Source: Talpa occidentalis (Eukaryota; Chordata; Mammalia; Eulipotyphla; Talpidae). Taken from it: a stretch of 64,000 bases of DNA. The stretch lies in assembly GCF_014898055.3 (NCBI RefSeq), contig NW_023604295.1:71140301-71204300 (forward strand), in the 5' to 3' direction. Below the pieces are notes generated by a model that saw nothing but the letters and a program-made list of their open reading frames with translations, made no database searches and was not told where the DNA came from. A program made the position numbers and the translations under genes. This document shows positions 36,211-47,421 of the stretch, one piece after another (the first letter of the stretch is position 1; each line of letters opens with the position of its first letter).

Positions 36211-37240
36211 TTATTCGTCGCTCTGAGGTTCTGGCTTTAGGACTCCTTGTAGTATTTTTTGGAGTGGGGGTTTAGTTGCAATGAAATTCCGGAGTTTCTG
36301 TTTGTCTGGGAAGGTCCATATTCTTTCTTCAAAGAGGAAGGAGAGCTTTGCGGGATAGAGTATTCTTGGTTGGCATCTGTTTTCTTGGAGTCTGTTGACT
36401 ATGTCCCTCCACTCTCTCCTTGCCGTAGTGTTTCTTCGGAGAAGTCTGATGTCAGCCTGATTGGTTTTCCTTTGAATGTTATCTGTTTCTTCCCTCTTGC
36501 CAGCTTCATTATTTTTTCCTTGTCCTGGATTCTTGGGAGCTTTACTATTATGTGTCTTGCTGTATTTTTCCTTTCGTCGTGGAAGTTTGGTGTTCTTCTT
36601 GCTTCTTGTATATCAATTTTCAGCTCCTTCTTCACATTTGGGAAGTTCTCTTCAATTATCTCTTTGAATATTTTCTCTGTTCCTACATCTCTCTCCTCTC
36701 CTTCTGGTATTCCTATAACTCTTATATTTCCTTTCCTCATGGAGTCAGATAGTTCCCGAAGTCTTTCTTCGTTCTTTTTCCTTCGTACTTCTCTTTCCTT
36801 CTCTGTTTTGGTTCTTTTTATTTCTGTGTCTTCAAGATTACTTATTCGTTCTTCCATTTCATCTATTCTGCTTTCATTGCTTTTCCCAGAATTCTTTAGT
36901 TCTTCCATTAATTCTTTGATCTCCTGCATTTCTTTTACTTCCCTCTTTAGGGACTCAATTTCTTTCTTCTGACCATTGTTTTCCCTCTCTAGGTACTCAA
37001 TTGCATTCTTCTGATCATTGATTATTTTTCCCTTATCTTTGTTTTCCTTTATGACTTCTGTCAGTTTTTAATCACGGCAATTTTAAATTCTCTTTCTGGA
37101 AGGCTCAGAAATTCTTCCAAGTTATTGTCGTTGCAATCTGGGGGCTGGCTTTCTTTTTGTGGTGTGCTTTTCTCTGGAGAGTTGCTAGGTTGCGTGTGTT
37201 CTTCTCCTCCCTACTGTCTGTTTTCTAATTTGCCGTATGC
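36211..37240 (-). pseudogene. L1 ORF1 (RNA-binding chaperone), frameshifted
   Basis: In intact L1s this trimeric protein coats L1 RNA. The main surviving frame (36929-36399) encodes a Lys/Glu-rich coiled coil (EIKELMEELKN, RIDEMEERISNLEDTEIK), the RRM-like core (NIRVIGIPEGEERDVGTEKI, ARRTPNF, RHIIVKLP) and the start of the C-terminal domain (KGKPIRLTSDFSEETL). A one-base loss near 36427 then shifts the frame, and the remaining C-terminal domain reads on in another frame to a stop at 36211-36213. Upstream the frame is broken again near 37062-37072 and by a TAG at 37211-37213, and the expected ATG is not present near 37240. At least three lesions make it non-functional. The 237-codon plus-strand frame at 36259-36972 is an antisense shadow. 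Confidence 0.92.
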
Positions 37241-37244
37241 GTTG

Positions 37245-38567
37245 GGACACTGTGTTGTTGGGACTTGCCGGCATCTTGGGTGGGCTTCTCTGTTCCCCTC
37301 TGGTTCTTCCAGGAGTCATCTGTCAGTTTCAAGCAGCCTTTACTGGAGAAAGGTCCCTGTTCTAAAATGCCGATGTGGGGACACACTCCTCTGTGCGCCT
37401 GGTCTGCCCTGGCGGTGGGTTCCTGCTCCCCTCTGGGCTTGGACTGCAGGCCACAGGGGGTCTGGCGTGGGCGAACTTCCCCCGCTCACCTCTGGCTCCT
37501 GAGGAAGCCTTCTGCAGGTAGTCTTTACTGAAGAAATGTCCCTGTTCTAAAATGGTGATGTGGGACACACTCCCTGCGCTTCTGGTCTCAGGCACACTAT
37601 TCTGCGCGCCTGGTCTGCCCCGGCTGTGGGTGCTCGCTCTCCCTGTGGGCTCAGACTACTTGTTCAGAAGGGGCCCGGTGTGGGCTAACTCCCCAGCTGG
37701 CCACTAGCTCCTTCAGTAGCCTGTGCTGGGGTCAAGTCGCTAGGTGGCACCAGAGATCTCTCCTAGAGCCCTTGGGGAGCTGATTTTCCACCCCGTGGGA
37801 CAGGGAGCAGAGCGGGATGTAGGGTACACCTCAACGGCTTTGGGTGCTGTGTCTGCCTTGTGCCCCACCGTCGTGGGGAACCCACGCCCCTAATTTCGTG
37901 CCCCGGGTCTCAGTTCCAAAGCCCTCAGTTCCAGGACGCGGGCTGTAGCCCAGATCAGTGGCGCGGGAATGGCGCCTTTGAATCCCGCTCCCCTGCCTGG
38001 GCACCTTGTTCCTGCTCACTCAGGGAGGGCCTCCGCCGTCTCCCTGCAAGCCTAGGTCGCAGGTGCAGGGCCCTGGGCAGCTGCAATCCGAGCGCCGCTT
38101 TCGCGCAAGCTTACCGGGCGGCTGGGGCTGTGTGCTGGGGCTGGTCTCCTCCTGGTGGGCGGGGCTCTCTTTAATGGCGCCTGGAGCTCACCTCCGCAGC
38201 GGATCCTTCAGGGTTCGCCTCAGCTCCTGTTCACGGGGTGTGGTGGCTGAAATAGTTCCTTTCCACTCACAGTCCCGCTTGCTGTGTCCATTTTTCTTGT
38301 TGGGCGTTTTGGTTTGTTGTTTCCCTCGTCTCTGCTGGTCGGAGAGTGCCGCCTCTGTGGACGGGGGAGGGGAGCAGGGTTCTGCGCTTCCCTCCCTTCT
38401 CGTCCTCTTTTATGGCAACTTTCTTCTTCGGGCAGTTTGCTGGAGTCGTCCGTTTATCTTCCGTGTCCCAGTTCTCACTGGGACCTGCCGCTTTTCCTCC
38501 CTATTCACTTTTTTTAATGGAGATCTTACTCGCAGCGTCTCCTCGCCGCCATGATTGCTCCGCCCCC
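37245..38567 (-). promoter_or_regulatory. L1 5' UTR, GC-rich, with a two-unit tandem repeat
   Basis: About 1.3 kb, rich in GC and CpG compared with the rest of the window, lies before ORF1 on the minus strand and ends at the target duplication. L1 5' UTRs hold the internal promoter. Two related units with a period of about 185 bp are visible: the phrase around GTCCCTGTTCTAAAATG occurs at about 37353 and again at about 37539, and each unit continues with GCGCCTGGTCTGCCC and GTGGGC. Long open frames on both strands here (for example 38006-38554 on plus) are a GC effect. Confidence 0.8.
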
Positions 38568-38583
38568 TTTATTTCATTTTTTT

Positions 38584-38842
38584 AAAGATGTAGTTATTTA
38601 TTTATACAAGCACTGGGTACAGTCAGCAGCGCAGGTGGGTGAGAGAATTCACCAGAGTCAGAGCGGAGAACAGAACAGGCAGACCGACGAAATACACTGC
38701 TGAGGGGAGCAGCGGGCACTGCAGGAGAGGTCTGTCGCACCATGTGGGACCCTCGCCAGCGGCCAGGGATGGAACCGGCACTGCAGAGGCTGAGGGCAGC
38801 TTCGCAGCCCAGTGCCCAACCACTACAACACCAGGGGAGGCC
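38584..38842 (-). repeat. tRNA-derived SINE, subfamily B, split from its TSD by the L1
   Basis: On the minus strand it begins GGGGCCTCCCCTGGTGTTGT and carries the subfamily-B 3' end before TAAATAAATAACTAC and poly(A). The target duplication is CCCTCAAATATTTTATT at 38843-38859 and, across the L1, at 32106-32122. The SINE's A-rich end was therefore the L1 target. Its CAGCAGCGGG... body matches the family. Confidence 0.93.
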
Positions 38843-38859
38843 CCCTCAAATATTTTATT

Positions 38860-40860
38860 AGTAAAAACCACTTTAGTAAAACAATAATATTCATTTAACT
38901 TACTCCCTTATTATCATGGGGAGAGATGGGGGGAGGGGGGGATGAGAGAAGAAAGGCAAAAATGAAATAACATGGTATAAAAATAAAGAAATCTTCACCA
39001 GATAGATTGAAATAACTAGATAAGTTTCTCATCAAAATAATCACTTCATAACAGAAACAAAAGCATGTTTCATTTCATAAATATTAAACACTGCAAGAGA
39101 CCAATCATGAGCTAAATAAAGACCAATATTTAAAGAGCCACTAGTAATGCTTTGGACTATTTTTGAATCACTTCAGTGAAAGGCTGATCAACATAATAAT
39201 CCCCTTTACACTCACCTTGACACCACACTCAAAGGCACTTAGAAGCAAATTGTCCTTGACAGATGCTAAACATAACCTGCTACAAACCTCTCTATTGAAT
39301 TAAATAAATATACAAACATCCCTTGAAAGAAACAGAAACTTTGCAGGATCACTGTTTAAATGAGTTGAATTTTTATTATTCACAAACTTATTAGATTTGC
39401 TTGGGCAGATTTCCAGTCTGTCTAAAAAGCATATCTGATTCCTACAGACCTATACTTATTTCTCTTTTACAAATATCTGTTTGGTCATAAAAAATGCATA
39501 AATGCTAATTTTGTCAACCTATAAATCTACTCTTTAAATAAAATATATTTACTTTCAATATGCATAAATATAAGTATTCTTGATAATAAACATGTTAACA
39601 TTGTACACAGTTAAAAATGTGTAGCAAAGAGAGAATAACATTTTCCAAATTATCTATATTCACAAGATGTAGAAATCATTGTAATTACTATTTAGTGTAT
39701 TCATCATCCTATTTATTAATCTATTTACAGAGCTGAGATCTGTATTATTGGGAATTATGTTCAAAAGCATGCAGTGGAAACTGTTTACAGTGGATAAATA
39801 AAAGGAAAAGTGTTTTCCTAATTTATCCAAAACTTTTTGGTGACTGTTTTTTTGACATAACAAACAGATCAGAACTAGGCAGTCTAGGGTTGCAACAGAC
39901 TCCAGAGATCATATCCCTTTTCTCTTTCTACTCTATCTTTAGACTGCAGTTTTATCTTCATGGCAACCTCTTACTGGCAAGACGACTGCCCCTACATACC
40001 ACAAAAAAAAAAAAAAAAAAAGAAGGAAGCATTAAAAAGATGGGAATGCCTATGTCAGAAAATCAAAAGTTTCCCAGAAATTTACAGGATACTATCCTTG
40101 TCTTATCTAAGATCAGCATAAAGAAAATGGACTAACCGCATATTAGGCAATTTAATAATGGCAGTGGCAAGAAAATACATACAGCAAATATGATTTCTTT
40201 ACTGGTTTTATTATACAAAGTCTCTTGTATGCAATTTTCCATAATCCAAAGGCTTCAATAATCACTATTGTAATGGCTACAAGTATATTTAATCACTCAT
40301 TATTCAGTCCATTATTGTTAAAAACTTAGAATTGCTTATATTTCTATTAAAAGTATTTTAATATTAATTCAAATTATTCATGCTCTGTTATATTTTATGG
40401 CATGTGTTGTATCAATTAACAAGTCACCATTTTAGAATTACAGGATAATTCTATATTCTTTATTCTTTCCAATAACATGAAAAATACATTACTTTCAGAA
40501 GAAATCACTTTTCCAGTAGATTCTCTATAACCATCTTTCTTCAACTAGCTTATCCTTAATTCTTACATTATTTCAAATCATGGTCTTAATGAATACTCTC
40601 TAAAATCAATTTGGTATATGCAAACTTTAAAAAGACTGGTGTTTCATTTGAGCACAATTGAATATAGAATTCATGTATTAAAATTTTACACAATGATGTA
40701 AAAATCTAATTTTAACTAGAAACCTCAATTGAATCCCCAATATTAGCTAAAAATATATAAAAATAAGAGCTAAACTGCCCTTTTATTATGAAGGGAAAAA
40801 ATGAGAAATTTTAAAATTAAGCTTTTAACTATTATTAATAAATGCTATTTAGGAATTTGA
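38860..40860. other. unassigned AT-rich sequence
   Basis: No gene is seen. Runs of G at 38929-38940 and of A at 40003-40021. Short frames have no domain. Confidence 0.5.
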
Positions 40861-40899
40861 GCCCTCTTTTCTATGGCTAATAATTTGAGAGATTAAATA

Positions 40900-41335
40900 T
40901 GAAATCAAAAAGTTAAAGCAAACATAAATTTCCTGCTCTGTGCCAGTGTTAGAACCAGGTAAATTATCCTACCCTGGGTTATACAATATTGGAACCAAGT
41001 AAAACGGCTAACTCATTGCTCCATAAAACATTTGCTGCTACAGGATTGTACTAACTAAGGAATTTACTTATCAAGACTAACAGCTTGCACCTCAAAGTCT
41101 CTTGAAGACCTTCTCCTAAAGTATCCACCAATCACATTCTAAATTTTCACCAGTCGCTAATGTTACTAAGTTTGTAAGACATGCCTTAAAATAACTCAGC
41201 ACAGGGCATCAAACTCTATTTTCTTCATATCCTGCTGAGAGACACTGTTAGAATTCTGTCAAGATGCTGCTGCCATTCATTATGTAGATTACCATATACA
41301 TACAACACTTAGCTTTGCTAGCTTAATAGATTTTT
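40900..41335 (+). repeat. possible old LTR or DNA-transposon relic
   Basis: The stretch 40980-41260 (for example 'cacctcaaagtctcttgaagaccttctcc', 'ccaccaatcacattctaaat' and 'gagagacactgttagaattctgtcaagatg') is less AT-rich and reads like a decayed mammalian repeat. I cannot assign a family or prove an edge. Confidence 0.3.
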
Positions 41336-41339
41336 TTTT

Positions 41340-43400
41340 TGGTTGTCTTTTGGGGAGGTAGCAGTAAATATTACAGTTTTATGAGTAGGCATCAAAATCA
41401 CCTAATAACATATTTATTATGCAGCTCAGATAGTAGTGTGCTAACATAATGAATCCTAAATTCACTGATCTAATCATGTACCTGAATATTAGGTAAGAAA
41501 AATTAGATAATATATATTTTTCAGAGTATAGCCTTAATAAATCAAAATAACTTAACTTAGTAATCACCATGTACTAATTACCAATAAAAATCACAAGGCA
41601 AGGTTAACTTTGATTTGAAAACTAGTAAAATTGAGTTAACCTTGCATGTTTTTAAACAATAAACACAAATTATAATGTTTAACATATTTTGATTAATCAA
41701 TACATAATCTTGATCACTGAAACAATGACCCCTGCCACAGGTTAGATTTAAAAAAATGAAAAAGACCAGAATTGATAAAATTTATGCAATACCGTATTTT
41801 CCAGAGTTTATAGAGTATCATGAATTGTCAAAATCAGAGACTTGATGTTTATATTTTTGGAATAGATAACATAAGTTGGAGTTAAAAGCTTGATGACTCA
41901 TTTAGGACATTTCTTGCTTTTCAAGTCAACTTTCTCTAAACTGGTAAAGCTAGCTATTCTGATGCAAGAAGAAGGCATTACTAGCTCTCTTCCCCAATTA
42001 ATTTTTCCTGTTCAACAACCATTGCTATCAAAAGTGCTTGCTTTATACCACATTAAAATAGTATTCATAACTCTGACAAGCTAATTTTTCTCTCATTCTA
42101 CCATCAGAAGGTGGTTTAACTAATCTCTGAAAATCTCTTTGCAATGGTACACAGGAACAGTTTTGGCAGGACAATGTTTCATTCTGGATAGAACTGTTGA
42201 CAGAATAGATAGAAAGGAAAGAGGAAAGATTAGACTGAGGAGTCCTGAGTGCACCATCAGGAGGTAAGATAAAGGGAATCCTAGAAAGTTGCCCACATAC
42301 ACAGACATTCCATCATCCGCTCTCCCTCCACCTCACCTCCTCCGTACTCTCGTATGTAGTCACTGGAACAGAAATCAAAATTGCCTTTGAAAAAGGTTAA
42401 TTCACTTTGACTCGATTACAATACTTCTATATAACTTGAATTCCATTAATAATGCAGTCTTTAACCTTTCAACCTTCTCTACAGATTAAAGAATTCAAGA
42501 TCTTTTCTTTGTTGTTTGGCTCCATTCCCCTGGCTAATGGGACATTCTCCATCTCCATCAAATTCTGTATCACAAAATCAGGCAATAATTTTCTAAGCAC
42601 CAAGACTGGATTTACAAGCATGTGCTTGTTTCCCTAAACCATTACTGCCATATGTTTGGTGCTTGCAGAATATTTATAAATATGTGTTTCCACAGAAAGC
42701 ATCATAGCGTGAGGCAGTGGTGATTTTCTCCTGAACCAGTAGGCTAAATTCACACAGCATGTGTCCAGAGCAGATGTAGTTGATTTGATGGAATACAAAC
42801 TGGTTACCTTTCTGAGAACACTTATTTATTTTTTGGAAGCACTCAGTAAGGCATCCTTAGTGAAAGCTTTAAGTTAAGTAGTCCACATTCTCATAGAGTT
42901 GTCTGATTAAAAGTAGTGTTTTAAGAACGTGCTGCTTTTTTCTTTCAAACCTAAAAACTTAAGAAAAATCACCCACTTTTTTTGGCAAATGACTTAATTA
43001 TTTTGGAATCAACACAACACAGAAAATCATCTGATAAGAAAGGTGTGCTGACATAATGAATCCTTGAGTCACAGATCTATCTTTTTCCTGTAAGGTTTCA
43101 CAAGAAGAAAAGGCATCAAAAAATTAGCCAATAGCTTTTTACTGGTGAGCAATAGCAAAGAAAGACTGATTGTCTTAGAATTAGTGAAAACATTTATCTT
43201 TCACTGAAAGTATAATTGATAAAAACTTAGAATCTAGTATAAATGGACTATCAGAGGCCTACCTGGGCTATGTAACAAAATGACAAAATGCACTGTCACG
43301 GTCATTTATTTTTATTTTGTCTATTCAACTTTAAAGTGTATATTAAAACCACAAGTATACTAGAATTCAAGGTGGCATTTCTATTAAAAACCTACACATA
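41340..43400. other. unassigned sequence
   Basis: I see no gene. Small frames at 41379-41570, 41890-42084, 42120-42308 and 42452-42637 lack domains. Confidence 0.5.
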
Positions 43401-43413
43401 AAGAAGTACTACA

Positions 43414-43718
43414 GGGCCTCCCCGGTGGCACAGCGGTTGAGCGCTGGGTTGTGAAGCTGCCCACGGCTTCTGCAGCGCCGGTTCAATCCCTGGCTGCTCC
43501 CCGGCCACAAGAGGAGGGTCCCACATGGCGCGCAGACCTCTCCTGCCACCCGCTGCTCCCCTCAGCAGTGTACTTAGGTCTTTCTGCCTGCTCTGCTCCC
43601 TGCTCTGGCTCTGGTGAATTCTCTCACCCTCCCGCGCTTCTGACTGCTGACTGTACCCAGTGCATGTATAAACAAAACAAACAAACAAACAAACAAATAA
43701 ATAAATAAAACATGCCTC

Positions 43719-43744
<26 letters not shown>
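43414..43744 (+). repeat. young tRNA-derived SINE, subfamily B, perfect 13-bp TSD
   Basis: It starts GGGCCTCCCCGGTGGCACAG and has the CTGCTCCCCGGCC block at about 43494. The tail is (AAAC)n(AAAT)n, then CATGCCTCTA, then a long poly(A). AAGAAGTACTACA flanks it exactly at 43401-43413 and 43745-43757. The long pure poly(A) and perfect duplication mark a young copy. Confidence 0.96.
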
Positions 43745-43749
<5 letters not shown>

Positions 43750-44013
43750 GTACTACATCCTGCCACAGTAAAAAAAATACTACAATACTAGAAATGACTC
43801 TTTCAATTGTAGAAAACTCACTCTAATGAACTTGATCTTAATAAACTATGAGATGCTTACATATATAGACTATGCCAGAACTTTCTGGGCCAACATTTCC
43901 CCATCCAAGTCCCTTATCATATATTTTATACACAAAAGAGATTGAGCAATTTATAACTAGCAATGCAACTAAAGGCAGAGACAATGAAAAAATTTCAATA
44001 CAAAATGTAATCA

Positions 44014-44360
44014 GGGCCTCCCTGGTGGCGCAGCGGTTGAGCGCTGGGTTGCGAAGCTGCCAGCGGACCTCTGCGGCGCCGGTTCGATCCCCGGCTGCTC
44101 CCCGGCCACCGGAGGAGGGTCCCACATGGCGCGCAGACCTCACCTGCCGCCCGCTGCTCCCCTCAGCAGTGTACTTTGGTCCTTCTGCCTGTTCTGCTCC
44201 CCGCTCTGGCTCTGGTGAATTCTCTCACCCTCCCGTGCTTCTGACTGTACCCAGTGCATGTATAAACAAAAAACGAACAAACAAACAAACAAATAAATAA
44301 ATAAATAAACATGCCTCTATAAAAAAAAAAAAAAAAAGACTGCAAAAACCTTTAAAAAAA
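44014..44360 (+). repeat. young tRNA-derived SINE, subfamily B, with extra 3' segment
   Basis: It starts GGGCCTCCCTGGTGGCGCAG, with A box GTGGCGCAGCGGTTGAG and B box GGTTCGATCCCC. The tail is (AAAC)n(AAAT)n, CATGCCTCTAT, poly(A), then GACTGCAAAAACCTTT and more A. AAAATGTAATCA flanks it exactly at 44002-44013 and 44361-44372. This is the least decayed copy and the best guide to the family's head sequence. Confidence 0.96.
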
Positions 44361-44372
44361 AAAATGTAATCA

Positions 44373-45745
44373 AAGGGATGGGAACTAATGACACAAAGAG
44401 GAGTAGCTTCCATCTATTACATTGGAAAATTTATATGACAATAGCCAGTGTTACTTTGGGAAAGAAAGTTGGTAATATGTGTCAAGATTTGTAAATATAT
44501 TAATATTATTTACTTTTCCAAATCATAGAGAAAGTTGATGACCAAACATATTTTATTGTCTGAGATTATCGCCATATCATGGAGCAGTGCATTTTCAGGA
44601 AATTGGTTTGATTTTATTTTATAATACTGGGAATTGAGTAAATAATTGTATCTCTATGCTATCCAATACTTCCCCCCCACTATTTGTTGTTAAAAAACTA
44701 AAATCTAATTTGATGTACATCTCTAATAAATGTATAAAACTTCACAGCAAGCATTTCATACCTCTTGCTTCAGTTTATTTCTTTTATTATTAGTTTTCCA
44801 TCACACTGATTTTCTCAGTTGCTATTTCATAATACTATTTCATATTTTTTAAAGCCTATTTCATTTAAACACTTTGGGGACTAAAACAAAATATAAATAA
44901 ATTAGATGTTCATCAAGTGAGATACTATATAGAAGATAATTTTAGCAGAAACTAGAACATGGTACTTAATAGATATCTATTATTGTATCTTTATTTGTGT
45001 AAATCAAAAATTTTGATCAAAAGATAATTGTATTGTTAATGGAATATATCTATTTAAAAATAAGAAAAGAGCTGAAATAAAATGAAGTTACACTGGGAAA
45101 TTTGATGTCAATTATAATTTAAGTTAAAAGGCAGGGGATAAGTACAAACTGCTCTGTGTGTGACAGGGTGTGAGAAAAACAACTTATAACGACATACGCC
45201 CACAAAAATAAATATTTTAAAATGCCACATTCTTTTACAAAGAATTGCTTTGTTTTATATATTTTCCAATATTATTTTCACATTACTACCATAACATTGT
45301 TATTTATTTAACAGAATTAAATGTTGCCAGCGTCCTTAAATGTTAAATACTGTTATCTTACTTTTATAATATAATAAACTGATTTTAATTTAACCCTCTA
45401 CCTAGCCAAGGCCATGGTCCTTAGGCAGACAAAATTTTACAATTTACATTTAATTAATGAGGTATTTGAGACCCGAATCAGCAAAGTGATTTCCTGAGGC
45501 CAGAAATGTTGCTAAAGGGAGAAATTAGAAATCCAGTATCCTGGCACATTTTAGTTCTTGCTGTAGTGCTTTTTCTACTGTAATTATGCTACCTCACTCT
45601 TATTATGCTTGTCTTCTAAGACTGCTGTAAGATAACCTGTGCATTTGACTTAAGTATGAAGTAGGCATATTTTAATGCTTATTTTACAAAATTCAAATTA
45701 ATTTGAAAGCTTAAGTGAGCAACATTGTCAACTATATATTCAAAA
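44373..45745. other. unassigned AT-rich sequence
   Basis: I see no gene or clear repeat. Confidence 0.5.
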
Positions 45746-45749
45746 AACC

Positions 45750-46450
45750 GTCTACACTCCATTTCCTCCTCTGTCTCTCTCCTTGGAGAGGAGTGTGGGC
45801 ACAGTCCAAGGGAAGTGGGCAGCAGTTAAATTGGGAGATATCATTGGGCAGATGGGGCGTGTTCGGGAATCTCCAAAGCTCCTAACAGAAGCAGGAGGCC
45901 AGTGAAATGGACAAGGGAACTTGTGAAGTCTGGCGTCAGGCTGACAGCAGAAATGTGAGGGGAATCTGGTAAAGTCAGTGCTCAGGCTGAAGGCAGCTGG
46001 ACGATGACAGGGAAGCCACAAGGGTCACTGCTCACACAGCACTTGTGCCATGACTGAGGGAGCCATGGGGCCTGGAACAGAGGAAGCAGCTGGGCTGTGA
46101 GGTGGATCCAAGTGCTGAGGCAGGAAGCAGGTGGCCACAGGAGGAGGAAAAGATGAGGTTTGTGCTGTGGAGCATCTGCCCCTCACATTGGCTCCTATGG
46201 AAAAGCTCTACAAAAATTAAAATGTAGAGGAAAAAGCATTTACTTTGACTAATCGTCCTCAAAAGCAATTTTGACACCCACAATGCTGAAAGGAAGGGTT
46301 ACTGTGGACAGCAAAGCAAGAAATGTGGATTTCTCTCGGGCTAAGTTGTCTTAGAAAGAGCAATGGCAACAAACACATTTCCATGAGAGGCCGGGCGATC
46401 AGTGAGGAATCATCCCTGTGCTTCTGACTTTTTCCTTTGACTGATGTGTG
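45750..46450. other. GC-richer block, unidentified
   Basis: About 500-700 bp stands out from its AT-rich flanks, with G/A-rich phrases on the plus strand such as GGTGGCCACAGGAGGAGG. Two minus-strand frames (45752-46021 and 46032-46283) lack recognisable domains. It could be a decayed LTR, an old L1 5' region or a pseudogene; I see no ends or target duplication that would decide. Confidence 0.35.
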
Positions 46451-47123
46451 CCTCCAAGCAAGCTGATAGATTTCTTTGAACCTATCTTCCTACTGAAAAA
46501 ATGGATCTTGCTGTAAAACATATACTACCTTCCAAAGAGCAAACAGCCAAGTTACATATTCAAAATGCAGTAATTTTCAAAGGAAAATGTCAGTGATTGT
46601 TACATCTACAATTAAATTGCAATCCTCTTTATAAATTTTTATCTCTAAGAACACATTCTGAAATCATTGAAACTTAAGTTGCATTTTGTTGCTTCATGGT
46701 GTCTGGATTATGATGGCTACAATAACTAACTTTAAAGCATTGTCTATTATTTCTATTAAGACTATTAGAGATGTGAAATTCCTTACTTAATGGAGATAAG
46801 TAAGAATCATATTTTAAATTATCCTTTTCCATTTACCAGACGAACATAGTTTTAGAATGTGCTTAGCCTAAAGAGGACCTAACACATTTTGTTTAGCTAA
46901 TGAGAAGGCCCTGGTCTCACTCTAACATGAATACTCTCTAACAACAATATTACTATTTATTACTCTCTAACAACAATATTACTAAAATAAAATACATTTA
47001 TTTTACATTTATTATCTTACATTTATTTACCTTACATTTATTTATTATCTTACATTTATTAGGAAAATAAAACGATCTAGTAGATCATTTTATACAGTTC
47101 TATGCAATTTTAGGGAGCTATTT
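46451..47123. other. AT-rich sequence with small tandem duplications
   Basis: A 23-bp unit starting TACTCTCTAACAACAATATT is repeated at about 46932 and 46961, followed by several CTTACATTTATT repeats to 47062. Nothing else is recognised. Confidence 0.55.
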
Positions 47124-47135
47124 AAAAATTAAAAG

Positions 47136-47409
47136 GTTAGGGTGTTCCTGCTGGCACAAGGGTTTTAGTCTCAGCACTATGAAGCTAGCCACAGCTACAG
47201 CAGCGTGAGCTCTATCCCAGGCCAGGGAGCTGACCCGCATGGCACAGCAGACCTCTCCTGCCTCTCCAGCTGCTCCCCTGAGCAGTGTATTTCAGTAGAA
47301 CTGCCTGTTCTGCTCCCCACCTTCTCTCTGGTGAATCCTCTCAGCCCCCGCACCTCTGGCCTACACCCCAGCTCTTGTATGCTTCAATCAATAAAATGAA
47401 TCTTCAAAA
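47136..47409 (+). repeat. tRNA-derived SINE, subfamily A, 12-bp TSD
   Basis: The head is decayed (GGTGTTCCTGCTGGCACAAG), the B-box region reads GCTCTATCCC, and the end is CTGGCCTACACCCCAGCTCT before the tail. AAAAATTAAAAG flanks it exactly at 47124-47135 and 47410-47421. Confidence 0.92.
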
Positions 47410-47421
47410 AAAAATTAAAAG

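Larger units (their letters stand above)
32117..38583 (-). mobile_element. near-full-length L1 retrotransposon with TSDs
   Basis: The element lies on the minus strand. From 38567 down it has a GC-rich 5' UTR, a broken ORF1, a short inter-ORF gap, a broken ORF2, a 3' UTR with a G-rich run (32206-32232), and a poly(A) of about 20 (32131-32149). The target duplication TTTATTTCATTTTTTT is exact at 32117-32132 and 38568-38583. The total is about 6.43 kb, the usual size for a mammalian L1. The exact duplication argues for a relatively recent insertion, but both ORFs carry frameshifts, so this copy cannot encode working machinery as assembled. Confidence 0.95.

Noticed and set aside
36259..36972. 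237-codon plus-strand open frame
   Set aside because: It is antisense to the L1 ORF1 coding sequence, is rich in Ser/Phe/Leu from reverse-complemented Lys/Glu codons, and has no domain.
37125..37502. 125-codon and overlapping frames in the same GC-rich block
   Set aside because: These are also L1 5' UTR shadows; the tandem unit explains the repeated peptide-like text.
38006..38554. 182-codon plus-strand frame in GC-rich DNA
   Set aside because: It lies antisense in the L1 5' UTR; few stops are expected there because of GC content, and no domain is visible.
43414..44360. The two adjacent young SINEs as a CRISPR-like or satellite array
   Set aside because: There are only two copies 600 bp apart, each with its own target duplication, so they are independent insertions.
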